Source: CAZSDW01 sp964605705
GTDB taxonomy: Bacteria > Fidelibacterota > UBA2242
Assembly: GCA_964605705.1 (NCBI GenBank)
Contig: CAZSDW010000005.1
Span: 1-64,000 of the forward strand
Reading direction: 5' to 3'
Length of the DNA stretch: 64,000 nucleotides
A program made the translations under genes and the position numbers. Shown here one piece after another: positions 52,504-62,028 of the stretch. Within the stretch, counting starts at the first letter, position 1. Each line of letters opens with the position of its first letter. The notes beneath the pieces are model-generated. The model searched no databases, was not told the origin of the DNA, and was given only the letters and a program-made list of their open reading frames with translations.

Positions 52504-52728
52504 ATGTTAGTACTATCCAGAAAAAGCGGTGAGAGTATCCGGATAGGCAGTACCATTGTCATTACGCTTTTGGACAGCCGCGGTGGAGAAAGCAGGATCG
52601 GAATAGAAGCCCCACCGGAAACACCGATTTATCGCAATGAACTGTACCTCAAAATTCTGGCGGAGAATCGCAAAGCCGTGTCTGGTAAAAATCCCACAAC
52701 ACTTATTAAAAAAATAATTCATAGTTAG
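52504..52728 (+). CDS. csrA: Carbon storage/translation regulator CsrA
   Basis: 74 residues. MLVLSRKSGESIRIG and IGIEAPPETPIYRNEL are canonical, including the Arg residues that contact RNA. CsrA dimers bind GGA motifs. Both flagellin leaders here carry paired GGA sites, so CsrA probably represses flagellin translation, relieved by FliW. Confidence 0.97.
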   Translation: MLVLSRKSGESIRIGSTIVITLLDSRGGESRIGIEAPPETPIYRNELYLKILAENRKAVSGKNPTTLIKKIIHS

Positions 52729-52736
52729 GAGCACCA

Positions 52737-52949
52737 ATGCATTGCTGGATTACTCCCGGTGGTCAAACAATTTCTGCCCGAACATTTCCACAACTGATTA
52801 TGAAATATTACTGGGGCAAGATCACCGGAAAGAGCAAAACGAATGATCTGGGTAACGATCATAAAAAGCTTGATGAATTGTCATTCAATTCACCATTATG
52901 GATCGGCAGTACCGTATATCCGATTAATAAACGCAAATTGGATTCATGA
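52737..52949 (+). CDS. Uncharacterised 70-residue protein after csrA
   Basis: Not recognised. TTAGGAGC ribosome site 8 nt after csrA, and a 4-nt overlap with the next gene, support translation. No signal or membrane helix. Aromatic N-terminal half (WITPGGQTISARTFPQLIM), then a polar tail. It bridges csrA and the glycosyltransferase gene. Confidence 0.65.
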   Translation: MHCWITPGGQTISARTFPQLIMKYYWGKITGKSKTNDLGNDHKKLDELSFNSPLWIGSTVYPINKRKLDS

Positions 52950-55900
52950 ACCATCCGGACAAAAAATCTATTGAAACGGAAAATCCTCCGCAGAGGATAT
53001 CTTTTATCATTACCGCAAGCTCTGCGGATGACATCTTGGAAAGGTGTCTTCAATCGGTTTATAAAACAACAATTGCTGATATTTTTAACGTAGTTATCCT
53101 GGATAATTTGCCAAATAATCCTGTATCGGAATTTTTCCACAATAAACAATTTGACTTTCCCAACCTGACCGTTATTCCTTTTAAGAATAATCGAAAAATG
53201 ACTGATATTCTCAATGAAGTGATTGGTGCTGTAAAAGGACGTCTGATTGTCTTGTTAAATAGCGACCTTGAACTGCAACCCGGCTGGTATGAAAACGGTA
53301 TCACCGAAATTCAATCGAACCGGGAAACCGCTCTCATTAGTGGGCGAATTGTTGACCGGGAAGGAAAGATCGTCAATGTCGGAATGGACTTTGAAATCAA
53401 TCCGGATTCTGTCTATTCGATTTGGCTGTGTGATAGAAACTCCGGGGAGAATGGCGATTGCCGGGTTTTTCAGAAAAAAACCGAATTATTAATGACCGAT
53501 AGTGATTTTCTGATTATCGATCAAACTCAATTTAATGAAGTCGGACAATTTGATATCAGTTATAATAATCGATTTGGAAAAATCGACTTGTGTTTCAAGT
53601 TGAGAACCAATGGTAAAAAAATTCTATATCATCCGGAATGTTCAGCGACTTTGCTGACAAATAATCAAAAAGAAACTGATGTCCTGGTCGATCATTGTCC
53701 TGGTGAATCTGCGAAAATATTTTATAAAAAATGGGAAAGTGAAATCAGTACCATTGCTTTGGATCGGCTGATCGAAAATGTGCAGGGTGATTTTGTTTTT
53801 CTGAAAGATGCCCTCGAACCCGGATCAGCCAAGATTTTACGTCAATATTTATATGAAATATCCTACCACATCGCGGGCATATTTAAAAAATTGGGACCGA
53901 TCTATGTTCATTTCGGAGGTATTGGAGATGCCTGCCTGTTATTGTCAACCTTTTATGATAAAAATCCCGAACAAGTCGTACTCAGCATTCCGAATTCAAT
54001 CCCGGCTGCCCGGAGTTTTTACTCAAACTTTCCAAAACTGAAAAAGGTGATTTTCCTTCCTTATCCGAAATTTGCCGAGACTCATAGCGTCTATCGGCAG
54101 ATTTTTTACCAAATTAAAAATGTCCGGGGAATTGGCGCTACTCCTTTAAAGAACTATGATGAAGAGTGGGCGTCGGGTATGGATATCTTTCAGAAATATG
54201 GTATTTCGAAATCCTGTGAATGGGCAAAAGCATTCAGATGTTCAAAAGTCCGGAATTTTCAGATAGTATTAAATCCGCAGGGCAGCACAAAAGGAATGGT
54301 CAAAGGGAAATTCAATAAACTGAATCCGGTGTTCTGGAAACCTTTGATAAATTTTCTCAATCAAAAAAACATCATACCCATTATTATCGGGATTCCCGAA
54401 GAAGCGGAAGAGTACCCGGCAATCGGCAAATCCATTGATAAGCGCAGCTATAATTTCAGGGAACAGATGGAACTGATTGCCAGTAGTGATTTGCTGGTCG
54501 GAACCGATACCTGGGGAAAGACATTTGCGGCGCTCGCTGAAGTACCCTGTATCATATTCAGAACAATGCGCAGCAAGGAGATGGTTTACTGGAAAGATCC
54601 GTCTGACCATGTTTTTATCGATCCCTGGGAAAAAATTACTCAGGTGAAAAATTTGAACCATTTTAAAAAATCGTTTAATAGCCGCTTGACGGAATATCAT
54701 CATCAAATACGGAAGGGGGAAACGCTTTTTGGTGAGACTCTGATTCAATCGGAATCGCATCCGATCTCGGTGATTTGGGAAGGTTCTCAGTTTGTCAATC
54801 ATTCATTAGCCCATGTAAATCGGGAACAGGCGATTCGTCTGATAGAGGCGGGCTTTGAGCTCTCAATACTTCCCTATGAAACAGATCAATTTAAACCCGA
54901 TCCCAATAGTCCGTACATGGAAATTTCCAAACGAATTAGCCGGAAACTGCGTACTGTTGATATCCATGTTCGGCATCAGTGGCCGCCCAAGCTGGAGCCC
55001 CCGCCAGAAGGGCACTGGGTGGTTATCCAACCCTGGGAATTTGGACATCTTCCCCAAAATTGGGTCGCGGTATTCAATGAAAAAGTCGATGAAATGTGGG
55101 TACCGAGTAGTCATGTCAGAAGGGTTTATATCAATAGTGGAATTGCGGAAGACCGGATTTTTGTAATCCCCAATGGAATTGCTCCTGACAAATATCATCC
55201 CAATGCAAAACCTTATCAACTTAAGACCAAAAAATCATTCAAGTTCTTATTCGTTGGTGGCACTATTTTCCGAAAAGGAATCGATATTCTGCTGGATGTG
55301 TATTTAAAGATGTTTAGTCATAAAGATGATGTTTGTCTGGTTATTAAAGACATGGGTGGTGATTCTTTCTATAAAGGACAAAATATCAGGGAACGTATCC
55401 GAGATTTCCAGAGTAATCCCGATAGCCCGGAAATTGAATATATCGATAAAATTTTACCCGAAAAGGATTTGATCGGATTATATACAGCCTGTAATACATT
55501 GGTTCATCCATACCGGGGGGAAGGATTTGGATTGCCCATTCTGGAGGCAATGGCTTGCGGACTGCCTGTGATTGTCACCAATGGCGGTGCCTGCCTGGAT
55601 TTTTGCAATGAAACGAATAGTTTTTTAATTGACGCAAAACAAATCATATATCCGGAAAAATTGATTTCGGGAATGGAATTGACTGCCAATGTTTGCCTGT
55701 TTGAACCGGACAAACAGGATTTATATCGGAAAATGCGCTATGCTTTTAATAATGCAAAAGAAATTCGAAAAACCGGGGAATTGGCAAGTCAGTCAATCAG
55801 ACAGAATTTTAGCTGGGAAAAGTCGTCGGAATTGGTGCAAAACCGTATCAAAATTCTTGTTGAAAAACCCATCTATCGGGAAAAAGTTTATTATGAAAAA

Positions 55901-57481
55901 CACTATCAACAGGCGCGTCGATTTCTGGAACTCAACGATCCTTCAGCAGCCCAAAAAATATATGAACAACTTTATTCGTCAACCCAATCGGAAGAAGCAT
56001 TGTACGGACTAGCACTTTGTGCGAAGAAAGACGAACAGTCAGAAGAAGCGGCAAAAATTCTTCAAAAACTGCTGGCAATGAATTCGAACCATGCAGAGGC
56101 GTCCAATCTGCTGGGAGTATTGTCCTTTGAAAAGCAGGATTTCAAGTCGGCAAAATCACTGTTTTTATCTGCGATCGAGAGGAATCCTGATTTTATTGAT
56201 GCCCAGCGAAACTATGCGGAAACACTAATTGCGGATGAACAGTACGATGAAGGCGTTCAATATTATTTCAAAATTATCACGAAAAATCCGGATGATATTC
56301 TGACATTGACGAGAATTTCCCTGCTATACATAGAAATCGGAAAATACTCCGATGCCTTACGAATTGCCCGGAAAATTAAGAGTCTGGATTCGAATAATAA
56401 TGAGGCAAACGGGATAATCCAAATATGCAATCAGTATCTGGATTCAAATGAAATGATAATTGACGAAAGCAAAAATCCGACGATTGTCGATATTATTACA
56501 AAAGATCAACCAGATTCATATGAAAAAATCAGTTGTCCATTCTGTAATTCCGGAGAGGCTATTCGCTACCGGGATAGTGCCGATATTGTTCGATGTGTAA
56601 ACTGTAATACTGTTTATTTAAGGACTCGATTGACAATAGAATCCATGGAAAGGCTGTATCAGTCATATGGTTCGGAGGGATTTCAGCAAATACCGGCGAG
56701 TGAGGAAGAAGTCTTAAGTCATCCTATGCGGAGGGATGATATATTGGCTGAAATTCTTGAATTCATTAAACCTCAGGGGAAAATGCTGGATATTGGCTGC
56801 TGTTGGGGTGCCTTCCTGCATAACGCCCGTAGTCGGGGATTTAATGTCGAGGGAGTCGAAATTACGCAGCAAAATGCCGAATATGCGCGCAGTCATCTTA
56901 ATATTAATGTGAAAACCGGACAATTTATCAATCTGCCGTTCCAATCGAATTCCTATGATTTAGTTACCATGCTGCATGTCCTTGAACATATTCCGTATTC
57001 GAAGAAAGCGTTAAGTATTATTTATAATATTTTAAAACCGGGCGGGATGTTTTGTGGAATTGTACCGAATATCAAATCTTTTCTGTCGATAGCATTGAAG
57101 GAAAACTGGTACTGGTTGGATCCAAATTACCATTATCTTCATTTTTCACCGGATATATTGAAGCGTGAACTTTTAAAAACCGGGTTTCAAATTGAAAGAA
57201 TTTATACTTGTTGCGGTGATTACGGAGAGGAGGATTTGAACCGGGTTATTGAAAAAATGTTCAATGTCAACGATCCTGAAATTATCGCACAGGTGGTCTC
57301 GATTATTGAAGCCAATGAAGCGGGTGAGGAGATTCGCTTTTTTGTCCGAAAACCAACGATGGATATGGTCGCAAAAAAGGTGGAATTGAATATCGATCGA
57401 CATGATGATGTTTTTCTGAAACGCCTGATTCAGCAGGCTGGAAGGGTGCTGCCAGATACAAATTATGTCAGTGTAAATTGA
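52946..57481 (+). CDS. Giant multi-module glycosyltransferase/methyltransferase (GT2-GT9-GT4-TPR-Zn ribbon-SAM)
   Basis: 1511 residues, no membrane helix. Modules in order: GT2-type transferase (about 15-265, with LLNSDLELQPGW); a GT9/heptosyltransferase-like domain (about 318-570, VHFGGIGDACLLLSTF, LLVGTDTWGKTFAALAEVP); a GT4-type GT-B transferase (about 605-970, IPNGIAPDKYHPNA, GEGFGLPILEAMACGLPVIV); TPR repeats (about 985-1165); a four-Cys zinc ribbon (CPFC about 1196, CVNC about 1217); and a class I SAM methyltransferase (about 1275-1400, MLDIGCCWGAFLHNA, LHVLEHIPYSKKALSII). The zinc ribbon-methyltransferase pair resembles sugar C-methyltransferases. Directly after fliW-csrA and before the flagellins, it probably builds a (methylated) glycan on flagellin. 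Confidence 0.88.
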   Translation: MNHPDKKSIETENPPQRISFIITASSADDILERCLQSVYKTTIADIFNVVILDNLPNNPVSEFFHNKQFDFPNLTVIPFKNNRKMTDILNEVIGAVKGRLIVLLNSDLELQPGWYENGITEIQSNRETALISGRIVDREGKIVNVGMDFEINPDSVYSIWLCDRNSGENGDCRVFQKKTELLMTDSDFLIIDQTQFNEVGQFDISYNNRFGKIDLCFKLRTNGKKILYHPECSATLLTNNQKETDVLVDHCPGESAKIFYKKWESEISTIALDRLIENVQGDFVFLKDALEPGSAKILRQYLYEISYHIAGIFKKLGPIYVHFGGIGDACLLLSTFYDKNPEQVVLSIPNSIPAARSFYSNFPKLKKVIFLPYPKFAETHSVYRQIFYQIKNVRGIGATPLKNYDEEWASGMDIFQKYGISKSCEWAKAFRCSKVRNFQIVLNPQGSTKGMVKGKFNKLNPVFWKPLINFLNQKNIIPIIIGIPEEAEEYPAIGKSIDKRSYNFREQMELIASSDLLVGTDTWGKTFAALAEVPCIIFRTMRSKEMVYWKDPSDHVFIDPWEKITQVKNLNHFKKSFNSRLTEYHHQIRKGETLFGETLIQSESHPISVIWEGSQFVNHSLAHVNREQAIRLIEAGFELSILPYETDQFKPDPNSPYMEISKRISRKLRTVDIHVRHQWPPKLEPPPEGHWVVIQPWEFGHLPQNWVAVFNEKVDEMWVPSSHVRRVYINSGIAEDRIFVIPNGIAPDKYHPNAKPYQLKTKKSFKFLFVGGTIFRKGIDILLDVYLKMFSHKDDVCLVIKDMGGDSFYKGQNIRERIRDFQSNPDSPEIEYIDKILPEKDLIGLYTACNTLVHPYRGEGFGLPILEAMACGLPVIVTNGGACLDFCNETNSFLIDAKQIIYPEKLISGMELTANVCLFEPDKQDLYRKMRYAFNNAKEIRKTGELASQSIRQNFSWEKSSELVQNRIKILVEKPIYREKVYYEKHYQQARRFLELNDPSAAQKIYEQLYSSTQSEEALYGLALCAKKDEQSEEAAKILQKLLAMNSNHAEASNLLGVLSFEKQDFKSAKSLFLSAIERNPDFIDAQRNYAETLIADEQYDEGVQYYFKIITKNPDDILTLTRISLLYIEIGKYSDALRIARKIKSLDSNNNEANGIIQICNQYLDSNEMIIDESKNPTIVDIITKDQPDSYEKISCPFCNSGEAIRYRDSADIVRCVNCNTVYLRTRLTIESMERLYQSYGSEGFQQIPASEEEVLSHPMRRDDILAEILEFIKPQGKMLDIGCCWGAFLHNARSRGFNVEGVEITQQNAEYARSHLNINVKTGQFINLPFQSNSYDLVTMLHVLEHIPYSKKALSIIYNILKPGGMFCGIVPNIKSFLSIALKENWYWLDPNYHYLHFSPDILKRELLKTGFQIERIYTCCGDYGEEDLNRVIEKMFNVNDPEIIAQVVSIIEANEAGEEIRFFVRKPTMDMVAKKVELNIDRHDDVFLKRLIQQAGRVLPDTNYVSVN

Positions 57482-57505
57482 TCATAAATTATTGAAAGTA
57501 AGACC

Positions 57506-58498
57506 ATGAATGATATTATGAATAATCGTGTATTGCGACATTTTAACGCGGGCAGCGTTATCTTTAAAGAAAATGATCCCGGTTCTTCGATGTATATCAT
57601 TTCGTCGGGTAAAGTCGAGGTGACAACATATAAGAATAATCAAAAGTTAGTATTAGCCACCTTATCCACGGGTTCTATTTTTGGTGAAATGGCATTAATT
57701 GATCAACCCTACCGGTCTGCGACAGTCTCCGCCATCACCGATGTGAATTGTATCGAGATCAATCAATTACTTTTCAATGCAAATATTCAAAAGATTCCCG
57801 GCTGGTTAAAATCTTTTTTCCAGATTCTGGTCGAAAGATTACGGGAATGCAACAAAAAGCTGGATACTTATGGAGCTGCGGAAAAATCCAAGCAGATTGT
57901 GTTGATGTTAAATGAATTGTTAAACAACCCGGAATATCGGGACGTCCTGATTCCCAAATTAAACTGGTCAGTCACGGTGAATAAACTGGAAGTATTGCTG
58001 AATATACCGGCTCAATTTCTCAATAAGGTAATGTATAACCTGACTCAGACACCGTTGGCTGAACAGGAAACCGACTTTCAGCAGGGGCGCTTACTGGTGA
58101 TTAATGACCCGGAGCAATTTCACCAGTTTTCAGACTTTTGCCAGTCGGATTTAAAATCCAGAATTCATCAGGATAAAAGCGAAGATTCTGATCATCTGAC
58201 GGATACCGCTAAAAAATTTCTGAACTTCATTGAAAAACTTATCTCAGAACAAGGTGGCGGAACTGATCTGGAGATTCACTTTCTTGAATCTCGTTGTAAA
58301 GAACTGTTAGGCGTGCCACTGGATCAATATAAGGATACGACAAATCAATTAGTAAATCAAAAAATTATCAGTGCCCGCAGAACTCCCGACGGTGATTTTT
58401 ATTATGACGTGGACAAAAGGCGGATACGCGAACTGACTGATGGTGAGCAGCAGCATGATTTTTTCCGGAAGTGGGAGCAATTAATTGGAAGGGAATAA
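57506..58498 (+). CDS. Cyclic-nucleotide-binding domain protein
   Basis: 330 residues. N-terminal cNMP-binding fold (about 12-125) with IISSGKVEVTTY and phosphate cassette GEMALIDQPYRSATV, which keeps Gly-Glu and Arg. The C-terminal 200 residues are helical with two winged-helix-like stretches (about 160-210 and 250-315), so DNA binding is possible but not clear. It lies between glycosyltransferase genes, sharing its last base with the next start. Crp-like or PilZ-like control of motility/glycosylation is inference. Confidence 0.8.
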   Translation: MNDIMNNRVLRHFNAGSVIFKENDPGSSMYIISSGKVEVTTYKNNQKLVLATLSTGSIFGEMALIDQPYRSATVSAITDVNCIEINQLLFNANIQKIPGWLKSFFQILVERLRECNKKLDTYGAAEKSKQIVLMLNELLNNPEYRDVLIPKLNWSVTVNKLEVLLNIPAQFLNKVMYNLTQTPLAEQETDFQQGRLLVINDPEQFHQFSDFCQSDLKSRIHQDKSEDSDHLTDTAKKFLNFIEKLISEQGGGTDLEIHFLESRCKELLGVPLDQYKDTTNQLVNQKIISARRTPDGDFYYDVDKRRIRELTDGEQQHDFFRKWEQLIGRE

Positions 58499-59514
58499 TG
58501 AACTCTAAAGAGGTTAAAATTGTAAATAACCAAACCCTCAGCTTATGTATGATTGTCAAAAACGAGGAGCAAAATCTTCCGTGTTGTCTGGACAGTGTAT
58601 TGAATATTGTTGACCAATTGGTCATCATTGACACCGGTTCAGTTGATAAGACGGTCGAAATTGCCCAGTCTTACGGTGCTGAAGTGTATTTTTATCCCTG
58701 GAATAATGATTTCTCCGAGGCTCGCAATGAATCGCTGAAATATGCCAAAGGTGACTGGATCCTGATTCTGGATGCAGATGATGAGTTACAGGCAAGTTCG
58801 GCGGAGCATCTTCTTGAATTTATCAGCGAAACTGAATACGACGCCGTTGGAATGATTATTCGGAATATTGCCCCGCCCAATGATATCATCAAATATATGG
58901 ATGACACCCGGTATCGTCTGTTTCGAAACGGCATGGGATATTGCTTTGAACAAAAAGTTCATAACCAGATAGTTCCCTCTATTTATCGAAATGGAGGAAA
59001 GACGATCGATTCCGATTTAATGATAATTCACCACGGCTACACGGAAAATTTCAAGCGTAAGGCGTATCGGAGTCTGCCACTCATTGAAGAAGCATTATGC
59101 AACGATCCGACAAATGCCTATTTGCAGTTTAAAAAAGGGGAGACGCTGAAAGCAATTGGACATATTAGTGAAGCCAAAGCGGCTTTGCTGCATTTGTTTA
59201 AAATGGATTATAAAGCTTTGCCGCGTGAAATTATTGAAACCGCCTATATGCGCTTAGCCCAGATCGAGCTGGCTCAAAACAATTACGAAAAAGCGTTAGG
59301 CTATTCTCAAAAAAGCCTTTTGATTAATCCTAAGAATGCGCTTTCGATTTACCTGGCTGGGATTGCCCGACTATATTTAGGTGAAATATCGACAGCCTAT
59401 GAGATATTCAGGTATATCGATGAAAACTATACGGAAGATTTTTTCGATAAAGGTGATTTGAATAATTTGTTGAATTTATGTTCACAGATTTCGACATACA
59501 GGGTGGCGCAATAA
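58498..59514 (+). CDS. GT2 glycosyltransferase with TPR tail (copy 1)
   Basis: 338 residues from the ATG at 58498 (GGAAGGG upstream; it shares a base with the previous stop). GT2 domain (about 12-215) with SLCMIVKNEEQNLPCCLDSV, VIIDTGSVDKTVEIAQSYGA and DxD in ILDADDE; then TPR helices (about 215-330). This class includes peptide/protein glycosyltransferases with TPRs. Its neighbour at 59514 is a paralogue, and both follow the giant transferase. Confidence 0.88.
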   Translation: MNSKEVKIVNNQTLSLCMIVKNEEQNLPCCLDSVLNIVDQLVIIDTGSVDKTVEIAQSYGAEVYFYPWNNDFSEARNESLKYAKGDWILILDADDELQASSAEHLLEFISETEYDAVGMIIRNIAPPNDIIKYMDDTRYRLFRNGMGYCFEQKVHNQIVPSIYRNGGKTIDSDLMIIHHGYTENFKRKAYRSLPLIEEALCNDPTNAYLQFKKGETLKAIGHISEAKAALLHLFKMDYKALPREIIETAYMRLAQIELAQNNYEKALGYSQKSLLINPKNALSIYLAGIARLYLGEISTAYEIFRYIDENYTEDFFDKGDLNNLLNLCSQISTYRVAQ

Positions 59515-60884
59515 TGGCGAAACCAGAAGTTAATAACAATTCGCTGTCAGTTTGTTTGATTGTCAAAAACGAAGAGCAGCTGCTTCCGGATTGTTTAAAA
59601 AGTATTGCAGACATTACCGACCAAATTGTGGTCGTTGATACCGGTTCCACTGATAAAACGGTGGAAATAGCCCGATCTTTCGGAGCCGAGATTTATAATT
59701 TCACCTGGGTTGATGATTTTGCAGCAGCCCGAAATGAGTCACTCAAATTTGCGAAAGGTCAATGGATTTTGTGTTTGGACGCCGATGAACGCCTTGATGC
59801 AGGATCGCAACCGATATTGATAAGCCTGGTAAATTCAAAAGACCAATCCTTCTTTTATGATGTGTGCATCCGGAATCTGGATCAAAACGGCGACCCGACC
59901 AATCTCACGACGGCACACCGACTATTTCCAAACTATAAAGACATCCGGTTTCAGGGAAAGGTCCATGAGCAGATTTCAAAAAGTGCCAGAAGACAGGGAC
60001 TTTCCGAAAAACAAAGTGGTTTGATTCTTCACCATCTGGGTTACGGCTTAGAGGAAGAAAAAATCCGCCAAAAAGAGAAACGTAACCGGAAGCTATTGAA
60101 ACAGATGTTGATTCAGCAACCGCATAATGCCTATACGCATTTTACGATCGCACAGCACTATGATCTTGCCGGAAATCAACAACAGGCATATGAGCATTAT
60201 ATAAAAGCACTCAGGCTGAAGCAATTTCAACCGAGGCTGAAGGCGGCTTTATTAAACAGTTTAGCCAATCTGTGTATTTCAATGCACCGATTGAAAGAAG
60301 CCCAGGACTATTGCATTCAATCCATGAATGAATATCCGGTACAGTGCGGAGCCTATTATAACCTTTATCGGCTAACGATAACAGAGGATGATAAGGAACT
60401 GGTAATTTCAGCATTGTCGGAGCTGCTAAAAAATATTCAGTTGCTCGATAATGGCGCGGAACCCTTACCCAGTGATGTCATTGTAAACAGATGGCAGACC
60501 AAATTTACCTTGGGGCGGCTCTATCATCAGGTATCCGACCTGGATAGAGCCTATCAGACTCTGAAACCGTTGATGACCGAAACCCCGGATAATCTTGAAT
60601 TACTGCAACGATTATTTGATATTTCCATGCGCACGAACCGCCTCGATGAAGCCGAAGGATATATAAATCGTTTGATCATGATTCAGGGAAATGTGGAATC
60701 ACTACTCCAGTATCGTGGGATTCTGAAGATCAGACAGAAAGATTACAGTGCCGCCATTCACACATATCAGAGAATCCTTACCGGCAACCCGGAGAACCGT
60801 GAAGCAATGATGAAATTGATCGGCTTGTACGGAAAAATAGGTGACATGGCGAAAGCCCAGCAACTTATCAGAATCCATACCTGA
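59514..60884 (+). CDS. GT2 glycosyltransferase with TPR tail (copy 2)
   Basis: 456 residues; ATG at 59514 shares a base with the previous stop. GT2 domain with SVCLIVKNEEQLLPDCLKSI, VVVDTGSTDKTVEIARSFGA and LDADERL, closely similar to copy 1, then a longer TPR region (about 200-450). The tandem duplication suggests sequential sugar additions to one acceptor, probably flagellin. Last gene of the flgF operon; a terminator follows at 60950. Confidence 0.88.
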   Translation: MAKPEVNNNSLSVCLIVKNEEQLLPDCLKSIADITDQIVVVDTGSTDKTVEIARSFGAEIYNFTWVDDFAAARNESLKFAKGQWILCLDADERLDAGSQPILISLVNSKDQSFFYDVCIRNLDQNGDPTNLTTAHRLFPNYKDIRFQGKVHEQISKSARRQGLSEKQSGLILHHLGYGLEEEKIRQKEKRNRKLLKQMLIQQPHNAYTHFTIAQHYDLAGNQQQAYEHYIKALRLKQFQPRLKAALLNSLANLCISMHRLKEAQDYCIQSMNEYPVQCGAYYNLYRLTITEDDKELVISALSELLKNIQLLDNGAEPLPSDVIVNRWQTKFTLGRLYHQVSDLDRAYQTLKPLMTETPDNLELLQRLFDISMRTNRLDEAEGYINRLIMIQGNVESLLQYRGILKIRQKDYSAAIHTYQRILTGNPENREAMMKLIGLYGKIGDMAKAQQLIRIHT

Positions 60885-60949
60885 TTTTTCTTTAATATAC
60901 ATTCCAATTAATATATCTCGACAATATTTCTATCCTGTTAGAAAATGAG

Positions 60950-60990
60950 GATAATTTTTCCGTTATTTTAGGGAATATTATCATTTTTTT
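60950..60990 (+). terminator. Rho-independent terminator after the glycosyltransferase operon
   Basis: 12-bp stem with one mismatch and one G-U (60950-60961 with 60971-60982), 9-nt loop, followed by ATTTTTTT. AT-rich stem, but clear T tract. Confidence 0.6.
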
Positions 60991-61001
60991 CACTCCTTTA
61001 T

Positions 61002-61028
61002 TAAAGGTTATGTTTTTTTAACCGATAA
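61002..61028 (+). promoter_or_regulatory. Sigma-28 (FliA) promoter of flagellin 1
   Basis: TAAAGGTT (61002-61009), 11-nt spacer, ACCGATAA (61021-61028), near the consensus TAAAGTTT-N11-GCCGATAA. Predicted start near 61035, leaving a 75-nt leader. Confidence 0.85.
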
Positions 61029-61076
61029 CCCTATTAGGTGTTAATTGAAATGAAGTTCTAAATAATGACATTAACT

Positions 61077-61103
61077 GGCAAGGATGCCGAAAAAACAAAG
61101 GAG
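61077..61103 (+). promoter_or_regulatory. CsrA-binding leader of flagellin 1
   Basis: Hairpin GGCA-AGGA-TGCC (61077-61088) displays AGGA in the loop; a second GGA (61100-61102) lies in the Shine-Dalgarno AAAGGAG. The two GGA motifs are 18 nt apart, optimal for bridging by a CsrA dimer. Confidence 0.78.
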
Positions 61104-61109
61104 TGAATC

Positions 61110-61928
61110 ATGAGTTTAACACAGGTAGCTACAAACATTGATGCACAACTGGCGTTTCATGCAATGGAAAAAATCAACAAACAGATTGCAGATGTACAGT
61201 TGCGTATGGCAAGTGGTAAGAAGATCAATTCTACCGAAGATGATCCCGCGGGTTATCAATTATCCAAAGGGCTGGAGAGGCGGGAGAGAGGTCTTGAAGT
61301 CGCCCTGTCCAATGTGAACAGTGCGAAGAGTATTATGAATGTCGCCGAAGGTGGATATCAGAACATTATGGATATTCTACTGGTCATAAAAGAAAAAGCC
61401 ACCCAGGCAGCCGATCAGTCATTGAACGGTACCCAGCGTTCTGCCATCAGTGATCAGGTCAGTGCTCTGATTACCGAAATCGGTGATATTGTTACGGAAA
61501 CCACGTTTAATGGTGACAGCCTGATTGATGGTGGCTATTCGGGTAATTTCCAGGTTGGGGAAGCGGCTTCCAATACCCTGACGATATCATTAAGTAGTGC
61601 TTCCGCGGCAAGTTTGTCGATGGACTCCGTGGATGTATCCACGGCGAGCGGTGCCACGTCTGCCATTACAACCCTGGATACTGCGATCGATACACTGGCT
61701 GGCAGGGTTCAGGATATCGGTGAGTACAAAGCCCGACTTTCTTTCAAAGAGAATACGGTGTCGGTCGCAATCACGAATACGGAATCGGTGCGCAGTAATA
61801 TCGAAGATGCGGATCTGGTGCAAGAACAGATGGAACTGATGAAATTGCAAATCCTTCAACAAACAGCAGCTTCTGCATTTGCCCAGGCTAACGCTGCTCC
61901 ACAATTGGTTCTTCAATTAATGGGGTAG
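61110..61928 (+). CDS. fliC: Flagellin 1
   Basis: 272 residues. Conserved D0/D1 ends: RMASGKKINSTEDDPAGYQL near the N-terminus, QAADQSLNGTQRSAI in the middle of D1, and NTESVRSNIEDADLVQEQME with QILQQTAASAFAQANAAPQL at the C-terminus. The central variable region is short and Ser/Thr-rich (about 155-195), giving possible O-glycosylation sites. Has its own sigma-28 promoter, CsrA-type leader and terminator, so it is a single-gene unit. Confidence 0.97.
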   Translation: MSLTQVATNIDAQLAFHAMEKINKQIADVQLRMASGKKINSTEDDPAGYQLSKGLERRERGLEVALSNVNSAKSIMNVAEGGYQNIMDILLVIKEKATQAADQSLNGTQRSAISDQVSALITEIGDIVTETTFNGDSLIDGGYSGNFQVGEAASNTLTISLSSASAASLSMDSVDVSTASGATSAITTLDTAIDTLAGRVQDIGEYKARLSFKENTVSVAITNTESVRSNIEDADLVQEQMELMKLQILQQTAASAFAQANAAPQLVLQLMG

Positions 61929-61940
61929 CTCTATATAGAA

Positions 61941-61975
61941 GGGGTTAGGGAATTAACCCTAACCCCAGTTTTATT
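61941..61975 (+). terminator. Terminator after flagellin 1
   Basis: GGGGTTAGGG-AATTAA-CCCTAACCCC (61941-61966), perfect 10-bp stem, then AGTTTTATT. Confidence 0.85.
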
Positions 61976-62028
61976 GAGCTGCTTGTAAAAAGGACTGATA
62001 AAACCGGGTAGTAAGTAAAGGAGAGAAA

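Noticed and set aside
61077..61092. Sigma-54 element TGGCA...TGCC before flagellin 1
   Set aside because: GG-to-GC spacing is 9, not 12 bp, and the bases form the CsrA-type hairpin downstream of a good sigma-28 promoter.
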